From positions 1 through 5,234 of the forward strand of contig JACMOG010000150.1 of assembly GCA_014378125.1 (NCBI GenBank): DNA of 5,234 bases, written 5' to 3'. The stretch is from Vitreoscilla sp. Lineage in GTDB: Bacteria > Pseudomonadota > Gammaproteobacteria > Burkholderiales > Burkholderiaceae. Shown here piece after piece: positions 1 through 4,877 of this stretch. Position 1 is the stretch's first letter; every line of letters begins with the position of its first letter. Below the pieces are notes generated by a model that was not told the DNA's origin, searched no databases, and saw nothing but the letters and a program-made list of their open reading frames with translations. The position numbers and the translations under genes are program-made.

Positions 1-418
1 ACTTGCCGCTCATGTTGAGCGCCATGCCGTGCGTGAGGTGGCCGCCTTCCGCCAGGCTCATGCCCATGATGGTGTCGCCGGGCTGCAGCAGGCCCAGGAA
101 CACGGCCTGGTTGGCCTGCGAGCCGGAGTTGGGCTGCACGTTGGCGTTCTCGGCGCCGAACAGCTTCTTCACGCGGTCGATGGCCAGTTGCTCGACCACG
201 TCGACGTTCTCGCAACCACCGTAGTAGCGCTTGCCCGGGTAGCCCTCGGCGTACTTGTTGGTGAGCTGCGAGCCCTGCGCGGCCATGACGGCCGGCGAGC
301 AGTAGTTCTCCGGGGCGATCAACTCGATATGCTGTTCCTGGCGGAGGTTCTCGGCCTGGATGGCGGCCCAGATGTCGGGGTCGACGTTGGCGATCGTCGA
401 TTGTTGGCGGTCGAACAT
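1..418 (-). CDS. glyA: Serine hydroxymethyltransferase, N-terminal 139 codons (partial)
   Basis: Cytosolic PLP enzyme that interconverts serine plus tetrahydrofolate with glycine plus 5,10-methylene-tetrahydrofolate; it is the main entry of one-carbon units. Reading from the ATG at 418, the protein starts [17 protein letters not shown] and shows the SHMT signature blocks in order: the ELIAxENY block at about 32-39, [17 protein letters not shown] at about 54-70, [16 protein letters not shown] at about 75-90, [11 protein letters not shown] at about 93-103 and EGGHLTHG at about 124-131. These match the E. coli GlyA layout with a one-residue offset. The PLP-lysine and C-terminal domain lie beyond the left edge. 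The start is supported by an AAGGAAG Shine-Dalgarno (424-430) five bases ahead of the ATG. A ZTP riboswitch lies upstream, so expression should rise when ZTP/ZMP accumulates. Oddity: residue 36 is Pro where E. coli has Ser35, a residue known to contact the substrate carboxylate. Confidence 0.97.
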   Translation of the reverse strand, partial: MFDRQQSTIANVDPDIWAAIQAENLRQEQHIELIAPENYCSPAVMAAQGSQLTNKYAEGYPGKRYYGGCENVDVVEQLAIDRVKKLFGAENANVQPNSGSQANQAVFLGLLQPGDTIMGMSLAEGGHLTHGMALNMSGK

Positions 419-540
419 GGAGGCTTCCTTGGGAATTGAGGGCAAACGGGCGCGTCGGATGGGCCTCGCTGGCGCCTGCCCGGGCGCGTGCGCGCACCCG
501 AAGGCCGACGGGGATTCCAGCGGTGCGCGAAAGACGCGCT
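419..540 (-). other. Structured glyA leader between riboswitch and start codon
   Basis: About 120 nt of GC-rich untranslated leader separates the riboswitch aptamer from the glyA ATG. Immediately after the conserved GCCTGGGC block comes a 5-bp hairpin (GCGCG 539-535 with CGCGC 529-525, loop TCTTT). A self-complementary GTGCGCGCAC segment lies further down. No hairpin here is followed by a run of U, so a classical intrinsic terminator is not visible. Control could act on translation or through Rho; that is inference. The only clear element at the 3' end is the glyA Shine-Dalgarno at 424-430. I see no gene in this stretch. Confidence 0.5.
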
Positions 541-696
541 GCCCAGGCGAACGGCTGAAAAGGCTGAGCCGGCCGTGGTGAGACGGCCGTCGCCCTTCGC
601 GCTTCCCGGTGGTGGCCCACCTCGCAACCCGCCTGGAGTCCGGCGGCCTCAGCTCATCCGGATCTTGCCAGGCGCGTCCTGTCGCCAGTCGCGCGA
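541..696 (-). promoter_or_regulatory. ZTP/ZMP riboswitch (pfl motif) controlling glyA
   Basis: Read on the minus strand, this leader carries the conserved blocks of the ZTP (pfl) riboswitch in the right order: GACTGGCGA (690-682), AGGTGG (622-617), ACCGGGAAGC (610-601) and GCCTGGGC (548-541). Helix P1 is a perfect 6-bp pairing of TCGCGC (696-691) with GCGCGA (602-597). P3 can form from GCTCAG (569-564) with CTGGGC (546-541), including one G-U pair. A peripheral arm (674-668 with 636-630, plus an inner 5-bp stem 662-658 with 643-639) is inserted between the first two blocks. A 6-bp hairpin (588-571) sits in the linker between the two subdomains. The family senses ZTP or ZMP, which build up when 10-formyl-tetrahydrofolate is short, and is known to turn on one-carbon genes including glyA. 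Recognition rests on the motifs and the gene context; no covariance search was run. Confidence 0.88.
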
Positions 697-702
697 GCCG
701 CC

Positions 703-708
703 AGTTTA
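703..708 (-). promoter_or_regulatory. Weak candidate -10 element for the glyA transcript
   Basis: On the minus strand, TAAACT (708-703) matches four of six bases of the sigma-70 -10 consensus. It lies in the 19 nt between the lytic transglycosylase stop codon and riboswitch helix P1. A transcript starting about seven bases downstream would begin at about 696, exactly at the first base of P1. No good -35 hexamer is seen 15-19 bp upstream, which would fall in the end of the transglycosylase gene. Read-through from that upstream gene is an equally good source of the glyA mRNA. Confidence 0.22.
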
Positions 709-715
709 ACTGGGA

Positions 716-1660
716 TCAGCGCGCCAGGGCCACGCGCTCGCGTTCCGGGCGAGCCGACGCGTCCTGCTCGGGCGCGGCGGCGTGCGCCGTCGATTCGCTG
801 GCAGCGGCGGCCGGGGCGACCACCGGCACGGGCGTGACCAGCGGGATCGGCGCCACGTTGGCGATGATGGGCACCACGGTGGGCGGCACGTTCTGGCCGG
901 ACGCCACGCGCTTGAGCAACTCCTGCTCGGCGATGACCTTGCCGGCGTAGCCGCCGTCGTCGTCGCTGGCGCCGGCGCCCACGTAGAAGCGCAGGCCGCT
1001 GGACAGGTTGCCGCCCTTGGCGATGCATTCCTTGAGCACGAGCACGCCCACGCGCAGGTTGCTCACCGGATCGAACGCCGCCAGGTGGCCCCCGTACGGG
1101 TCGTACTTGTCGCTGTGGATCTTGGTCATCACCTGCATCAGGCCCTGCGCGCCCACCGGGCTCTGCGCGAACGGGTTGAAGCTGGATTCGATGGCCATCA
1201 CCGACAGGATCAGCGTGGGCTCGATGCCGGTGCGCTGGCCCACGGTCCACGATTCCTGCACCAGCCGGGCCACGGGCTCGGGCGCCACGTGGTAGCGGCG
1301 CACGATCCAGCGGGCCACGTTGGCCTGGGCCCGCGTGAGGTCGGCCGGGTCGGCCGTGGACGACGTGTTGACCGGGCCGGCCGCGGGCGGCTCGTTCTCG
1401 GCCTCGGCGGCGAGGTCTTCGCCGCCGCTGCGCGCCAGGTGGCGCGCCTCGAGCCAGCCCCAGGCGCGAGCCTCGAGGGTGTCGCGCAGGTCGTCCTGGC
1501 TGCCCATGAACAAGGCACCGGCCACCACGGCCAGGCCCACCATTGCCAACATGCTGTGGCTCACGTCGAGCAGGCCGTGGCCGACATCGGTCAGGAACAC
1601 GGTCACTGAGTCTCGCCCGGTTGTCAGTGCGTTGCGCACGACGGCTTGGGGTTGAAGCAT
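716..1660 (-). CDS. Membrane-anchored lytic transglycosylase (SLT domain)
   Basis: 314 residues. The protein likely cleaves the glycan strands of peptidoglycan in the periplasm, producing 1,6-anhydro-muropeptides. A hydrophobic segment at about 37-53 (SMLAMVGLAVVAGALFMG region) is the probable membrane anchor. Residues 85-110 are an acidic and Pro/Ala-rich linker. The SLT domain covers about 125-250: the catalytic Glu is E158 in VMAIESSFNP, followed by SPVGAQGLMQV (167-177), NLRVGVLVLKE (201-211) and RFYVGAG (224-230), which stands where family members usually have a YNAG-like motif. The last 60 residues are a Pro/Val/Ala-rich tail of low complexity. The ATG at 1660 is preceded by a strong AAGGAG (1665-1670) four bases away. 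Its stop is 19 nt before the glyA riboswitch on the same strand, so read-through into glyA is possible. I do not assign a named Mlt family, since the domain order fits no E. coli enzyme closely. Confidence 0.9.
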   Translation of the reverse strand: MLQPQAVVRNALTTGRDSVTVFLTDVGHGLLDVSHSMLAMVGLAVVAGALFMGSQDDLRDTLEARAWGWLEARHLARSGGEDLAAEAENEPPAAGPVNTSSTADPADLTRAQANVARWIVRRYHVAPEPVARLVQESWTVGQRTGIEPTLILSVMAIESSFNPFAQSPVGAQGLMQVMTKIHSDKYDPYGGHLAAFDPVSNLRVGVLVLKECIAKGGNLSSGLRFYVGAGASDDDGGYAGKVIAEQELLKRVASGQNVPPTVVPIIANVAPIPLVTPVPVVAPAAAASESTAHAAAPEQDASARPERERVALAR

Positions 1661-1860
1661 CTCTCTCCTTTCACAGCGTTCGGTGCCGGCGGTCGGCGCA
1701 CGGGGCGCGCGGTCGCGGCGTTCTCGACGCTGGCGATAATGGATCGCTGCGATTCATGGCCGGGGAGTCTGCATCTAGCAGCCGGCGGCAGCCTTCAAGG
1801 CCCGGCTTCAGCGAGGAAGCGGGATAACCCTGGTGTTACGTCTGGCGGGATTGTAGGGAG

Positions 1861-1912
1861 CCGCGTAATAACCCGTCAACAATATAGACTTCTAAAGTCA
1901 TAACCAAAAATT
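1861..1912 (+). promoter_or_regulatory. AT-rich ubiD promoter/leader region without Shine-Dalgarno
   Basis: This patch is far more AT-rich than the rest of the window and ends at the ubiD ATG (1913). It contains TATAGA (1883-1888) and TAAAGT (1893-1898), each a four-of-six -10 candidate, but neither has a good -35 at normal spacing. A perfect 5-bp inverted repeat with a 3-nt spacer, GACTT-CTA-AAGTC (1887-1899), could be a small operator or a short hairpin. The bases just ahead of the ATG (CATAACCAAAAATT) contain no purine-rich Shine-Dalgarno. Initiation therefore probably relies on an unstructured, A-rich leader. The rest of the divergent region (1661-1860) shows no gene and no convincing promoter for either side. 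Confidence 0.35.
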
Positions 1913-3487
1913 ATGAAATACCGTGATTTGCGCGATTTCGCGGCCAATCTTGAGGGTACGGGGGAGCTCCGGCGTGTAACAGCGCCGGTGTCCCCTAACC
2001 TCGAAATGACGGCTTTGGCCGATCGCGTGCTCCGCCAGGGCGGCCCCGCGTTGCTCTTCGAACACCCCACCGGGTATGGGGTGCCCGTGCTCGCCAACCT
2101 GTTCGGTACCCCCCACCGTGTCGCGCTGGGCATGGGCGCCACCGACATCTCCGAGCTGCGCGGCATCGGCCAGTTGCTGGCCAGCCTGCGCGAGCCCGAG
2201 CCGCCGAAGTCGATGAAGGACGCCGGCAAGCTGTGGACGATGGGCAAGGCGCTGTGGGACATGAAGCCCGCGGTGCTGCGCAACGGCCCGTGCCAGGAAG
2301 TGATCCAGGCGGCCGACGAGATCGACCTGGCGCAGTGGCCGATCCAGACCTGTTGGCCGGGCGACATCGCGCCGCTGGTCACCTGGGGGCTGGTGGTGAC
2401 GCGCGGCCCGCGCAACGTTCCCAAGCCGCGGCTGCGCCAGAACCTGGGCATCTACCGCCAGCAGGTGATCGGCAAGCGCGAGCTGATCATGCGCTGGCTC
2501 ACCCACCGCGGCGGCGCACTCGACTTCCGCGAGTTCGCCCGCGCCAATCCCGGCAAGCCGTTCCCGCTGGTGTGCGCGTTGGGCGCCGACCCGGCCACCA
2601 CGCTGGGCGCCGTCACGCCGGTGCCCGACACGCTGGGCGAGTACCAGTTCGCCGGCCTGCTGCGCGGCAGCCGCACCGAGCTGGTGGACACGCAGGCCGG
2701 CGAGGACGGCCTGATGCTGCAGGTGCCCGCGCGCGCCGAGATCGTGCTGGAGGGCCACATCCCCGTGGCGGAACCGGGCTACGCGGGCTTCAGCGAGACC
2801 GGCATCCCGCTGAAGGAGCAGGGCGGCTATCTATATGCACTGGAAGGACCGTACGGCGACCACACCGGCTATTACAACGAGCGCGACTGGTTCCCGGTCT
2901 TCCGCCTGGATCGCCTGACGCACCGCAAGGATCCGATCTACCACTCCACCTACACCGGCAAGCCGCCGGACGAACCCGCGGTGCTGGGCGTCGCACTCAA
3001 CGAGGTGTTCGTGCCGGTGCTGCAGAAGCAGTTTCCCGAGATCGTCGACTTCTACCTGCCGCCCGAGGCCTGCAGCTACCGCATGGCCGTCATCTCGATG
3101 AAGAAGGCCTACGCGGGCCACGCCAAGCGCCTGATGTTCGGGCTGTGGAGCGTGCTGCGCCAGTTCATGTACACCAAGTTCATCGTGGTGGTGGACGAGG
3201 ACATCGACCTCCGCGCCTGGAACGGAGTGATCTGGGCCATCACCACGCGCATGGATCCGGTGCGCGACACCACGCTGGTCGACCACACGCCCATCGACTA
3301 CCTCGACTTCGCCTCGCCCATCAGCGGCCTGGGCGGCAAGATGGGCCTGGACGCCACCTCCAAGTGGCCCGGCGAGACGAACCGCGAATGGGGCCGGCCG
3401 ATCAGCATGGCCGGGGCAATCGCCAAGGAGGCCGAGGCGCGGCTGGACGCGGTCTTCTCCCAGGTGATGGGGGGGGGCAAAGCGTAA
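1913..3487 (+). CDS. ubiD: 4-hydroxy-3-polyprenylbenzoate decarboxylase UbiD
   Basis: 524 residues, slightly longer than the roughly 497 of E. coli UbiD. It removes the carboxyl group of 4-hydroxy-3-polyprenylbenzoate in ubiquinone synthesis, using prenylated FMN made by UbiX (not in this window). The N-terminus [14 protein letters not shown] and the [15 protein letters not shown] block are typical of true UbiD. Likely cofactor and metal residues, by comparison with characterised Fdc1, are N177 and R182 in [16 protein letters not shown]198, and E243 in GEYQFAG. The acidic pair of the E-R-E type active site is E311 and D316 in [12 protein letters not shown]. The C-terminal blocks [32 protein letters not shown] and [12 protein letters not shown] are all present, so the enzyme looks intact. 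The start agrees with the family N-terminus although no Shine-Dalgarno precedes it. Codon choice in the first 60 or so codons is less GC-biased than later. Nine consecutive G (3469-3477) lie seven residues from the C-terminus. Confidence 0.97.
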   Translation: MKYRDLRDFAANLEGTGELRRVTAPVSPNLEMTALADRVLRQGGPALLFEHPTGYGVPVLANLFGTPHRVALGMGATDISELRGIGQLLASLREPEPPKSMKDAGKLWTMGKALWDMKPAVLRNGPCQEVIQAADEIDLAQWPIQTCWPGDIAPLVTWGLVVTRGPRNVPKPRLRQNLGIYRQQVIGKRELIMRWLTHRGGALDFREFARANPGKPFPLVCALGADPATTLGAVTPVPDTLGEYQFAGLLRGSRTELVDTQAGEDGLMLQVPARAEIVLEGHIPVAEPGYAGFSETGIPLKEQGGYLYALEGPYGDHTGYYNERDWFPVFRLDRLTHRKDPIYHSTYTGKPPDEPAVLGVALNEVFVPVLQKQFPEIVDFYLPPEACSYRMAVISMKKAYAGHAKRLMFGLWSVLRQFMYTKFIVVVDEDIDLRAWNGVIWAITTRMDPVRDTTLVDHTPIDYLDFASPISGLGGKMGLDATSKWPGETNREWGRPISMAGAIAKEAEARLDAVFSQVMGGGKA

Positions 3488-3560
3488 GGCGCTATCAGGA
3501 CGCGCGATTCGTTGGTCAGGATTTTCTTGCCGCGGGGGCGCGCGAGGACTATCTTGGAAC

Positions 3561-3626
3561 TGCCTCGAACGAGGCACCCCCCGCTGCGCAGTCGATGCGC
3601 AATTGGAGCCCCGGGCGTTCTGCTCC
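3561..3626. other. Series of short hairpins downstream of ubiD
   Basis: Three adjacent inverted repeats occupy this convergent spacer. TGCCTCG (3561-3567) pairs with CGAGGCA (3570-3576) around AA, or as a 6-bp stem with a GAAC loop. TGCGCA occurs twice (3585-3590 and 3596-3601), five bases apart, and is self-complementary, so it can form a 6-bp stem. GGAGC (3605-3609) pairs with GCTCC (3622-3626). GGAGCCCC is also a direct repeat (3605-3612 and 3627-3634). No reading frame, promoter or known RNA family is recognised here. The hairpins may protect or end the ubiD mRNA, or they may be part of an unknown small RNA. The segment 3488-3560 shows nothing I can name. Confidence 0.4.
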
Positions 3627-3637
3627 GGAGCCCCACA

Positions 3638-3657
3638 GGGCGACGTTCAAGTCGCCC
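3638..3657. terminator. Hairpin between convergent genes, possible terminator part
   Basis: A perfect 7-bp stem, GGGCGAC (3638-3644) with GTCGCCC (3651-3657), closes a 6-nt loop GTTCAA. It directly precedes the stronger stem at 3660-3693. There is no T-run on either side, so alone it would be a poor intrinsic terminator; it probably belongs to the same 3'-end region. Confidence 0.35.
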
Positions 3658-3659
3658 AG

Positions 3660-3693
3660 GAAGCCCCGAATGACCGCAAGTGTTCGGGGCTTC
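3660..3693. terminator. Bidirectional terminator-like stem for ubiD and the DUF218 gene
   Basis: A perfect 11-bp stem, GAAGCCCCGAA (3660-3670) with TTCGGGGCTTC (3683-3693), has a 12-nt loop. It lies between the ends of two convergent genes and ends six bases before the stop codon of the minus-strand DUF218 gene (3700-3702). Position, stem length and GC content fit a shared transcription terminator. Neither strand shows a T-run after the stem, so it may act weakly, with Rho, or as a 3'-end stabiliser. Confidence 0.6.
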
Positions 3694-3699
3694 GTCACG

Positions 3700-4557
3700 T
3701 CAGCGGGCGTCGCCGATGCCGGCCAGCACCTCGTGCAGCACCTCGTGCATGCGCAGCGCCCCCTCCCCCGACGGGAACCAGTCGAGCAGGTTGAAGCCGT
3801 CGCGGCCGGGCTGGCCCATGGGCGCCGCGGTGATGGCCACGGACGCCGCCGCCGGCGCCGATCCCGCCGACGCGACGGCGGCCGCCCTGAACTCGCGCAG
3901 CGCGCGTGGCATGTGCAGCCCGTGCGTCACCACCACCAATTCCCGGATGCCGGCGGGACGCAGCAGGGCCAGCGTGTCGATGGCGTTCTCGTGGGTGTCG
4001 TGCGAGGCGGTTTCCGTCCAGCGCAGCGGCATGCCCCAATCGGCCTGCGCGATCTCCGCCATCAACGCGGCCTCGGGCGGCGCGGCGGGGTCGGGCCGGC
4101 TCCAGCCGCGGCCGCCCGAGGCGGCGATCGGCAGGCCGGTCTGGCGAGCGAGCCAGATCGCGTAGCGCAGCCGACCCAGCGAGGGGCTGGCCAGGTTGTA
4201 CTCGCCGTATTCGGGCGCCGGGCCGGTCAGGCCGCCGCCCAGCACGACGATGGCGATCGGCGCGCCGGCGGCGGCGCGGACCCGCAGCGCGCCGCGCTGG
4301 GCCGCGTCGAGGGCAGGGGGCTCGTCGAGCCAGTGGTTCTCCGCCCAGTGCGCCGCCCCGGTGCAACTGGCCAGCCAGGCGGCCGCGCAGGCGACGCCGG
4401 CCAGCCAGGGCCCCGTGCGCGGTCGCGAGCGCGCGAGCAGCGCGCCCGCGAAGGCGAGCGCCAGCAGCGACGCCGGCGGCAGCACGAGCGCCGCCAGCGC
4501 CGGCTTGGCGGCCCCGAGGCCCAAGGATGTCAACCAGTCGGCGATCATGGATAGCAT
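3700..4557 (-). CDS. DUF218 (YdcF/SanA/ElyC-like) membrane protein
   Basis: 285 residues. Two hydrophobic segments near the N-terminus (about 19-42 and 50-66) predict a membrane anchor; a DUF218 domain follows at about 100-278. Family landmarks are visible: AIVVLGGGLT (102-111) as first strand and glycine-rich turn, RLRYAIWLARQTGLPIAASGG (129-149), an acidic helix beginning PEAALMAEIA (161-170), ETASHDTHENA (182-192) in the position of the usual S-x-x-T-x-E-N motif, and VVVTHGLHMPRA (208-219). E. coli relatives (YdcF, SanA, ElyC) are linked to envelope integrity, but their biochemical activity is not settled, so none is assigned here. The C-terminus carries an exact HEVLHEVL duplication. The start at 4557 has only a weak GCGAGA ahead of it; M4 at 4548 is an alternative with no better site. 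Its 3' end faces ubiD and it diverges from the broken msrA. Confidence 0.85.
   Translation of the reverse strand: MLSMIADWLTSLGLGAAKPALAALVLPPASLLALAFAGALLARSRPRTGPWLAGVACAAAWLASCTGAAHWAENHWLDEPPALDAAQRGALRVRAAAGAPIAIVVLGGGLTGPAPEYGEYNLASPSLGRLRYAIWLARQTGLPIAASGGRGWSRPDPAAPPEAALMAEIAQADWGMPLRWTETASHDTHENAIDTLALLRPAGIRELVVVTHGLHMPRALREFRAAAVASAGSAPAAASVAITAAPMGQPGRDGFNLLDWFPSGEGALRMHEVLHEVLAGIGDAR
3724..3747. repeat. 12-bp perfect tandem repeat in the DUF218 gene
   Basis: CAGCACCTCGTG occurs twice back to back (3724-3735 and 3736-3747). In the minus-strand gene it encodes the duplicated tetrapeptide HEVL at residues 271-278. The unit is a multiple of three, so gain or loss of a copy would keep the frame. 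DNA identity with no silent difference suggests a recent slippage event. Confidence 0.85.
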
Positions 4558-4592
4558 TCTCGCGGACTGGCGCCTCGGGCATCAGGCGACGA

Positions 4593-4608
4593 GCCCGCAC
4601 ACGCGGGC
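4593..4608 (+). other. Hairpin just ahead of the msrA Shine-Dalgarno
   Basis: GCCCGC (4593-4598) and GCGGGC (4603-4608) form a perfect 6-bp stem with an ACAC loop, five bases upstream of the GAGGAG ribosome binding site (4614-4619) of the broken msrA. It lies in the 67-bp space between divergent genes. It may be a leader hairpin or a remnant of an operator; nothing shows a function. Confidence 0.3.
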
Positions 4609-4624
4609 GAGACGAGGAGCGGAG

Positions 4625-4871
4625 ATGAGCGAGGCGATCGAGACCATCACCCTGGCGGGCGGCTGCTTCTGGTGCGTGGAGGCGGTGTTCGAGCAGGGTG
4701 CGCGGCGTCGTGGACGTGCAGTCGGGCTACAGCAATGGCCACGTGGCGGCGCCCACCTACGAGGACGTCTGCACCGGCACCAACAATCCCGAAGAGGGAT
4801 ATTGCGCGGCGGTCATCGGGCCCGAGCTGGAGAAATTCCGCAAGGTATTCAGGTCGCACCTGCTCGGGTAA
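4625..4871 (+). pseudogene. msrA: Peptide methionine sulfoxide reductase A, frameshifted and internally deleted
   Basis: An intact MsrA of roughly 170-200 residues would reduce methionine-S-sulfoxide in proteins. The first 24 codons, after a good GAGGAG site (4614-4619), contain the active-site motif GGCFWC with catalytic Cys14, followed by VEAVFEQ. One extra G in the GGG at 4696-4698 then shifts the frame. Dropping it restores the family sequence VRGVVDVQSGYSNGHVAAPT and YEDVCTGT (4698-4781). Directly after this comes NNPEEGYCAAVIGPELEKF, which resembles the extreme C-terminus of proteobacterial MsrA (the usual NPxQGYCxxVVAPKxxKFRK end), and a stop at 4869-4871. The central hundred or so residues, including the HAEVV strand and the region usually ending YHQDY, are missing. 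Only about 81 codon equivalents remain, so a working enzyme is very unlikely even if the frameshift were a sequencing error. The gene ends six bases before the convergent pdxH stop. Confidence 0.88.
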
Positions 4872-4877
4872 GTCCGG

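Noticed and set aside
319..627. 102-codon minus-strand frame over the glyA start and riboswitch
   Set aside because: It overlaps the GlyA N-terminus and the structured RNA in another frame. It is Pro/Arg-rich and lacks a credible start site.
782..1609. 275-codon plus-strand frame opposite the transglycosylase
   Set aside because: Its composition is His/Arg/Ala-rich with no motif, and the minus strand carries a clear SLT domain with a good ribosome binding site.
1735..1740. GATAAT as a plus-strand -10 element
   Set aside because: The hexamer is good but there is no -35 at 15-19 bp, and it lies about 170 bp before ubiD with no other support.
1801..1823. Imperfect hairpin GCTTC/GAAGC in the divergent spacer as a terminator
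   Set aside because: It is not at the end of any gene and has no T-run. The stem is short and bulged, so chance is a sufficient explanation.
1898..2758. 286-codon minus-strand frame opposite ubiD
   Set aside because: It is antisense to conserved UbiD sequence and has no recognisable domain or start signal.
3671..3682. DNA uptake sequence in the terminator loop
   Set aside because: ACCGCAAGTG only partly resembles the Haemophilus-type core, and no second copy is seen in the window.
3488..3700. 6S RNA or another known small RNA after ubiD
   Set aside because: The hairpins are separate short stems and do not form one long rod with a central bubble; I see no 6S-like conserved block.
2233..4554. 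773-codon open frame on the plus strand spanning ubiD and the DUF218 region
   Set aside because: It overlaps intact ubiD in another frame and runs antisense to the DUF218 gene. Its translation is Arg/Gly/Ala-rich without domain motifs, as expected for shadow frames in GC-rich DNA.
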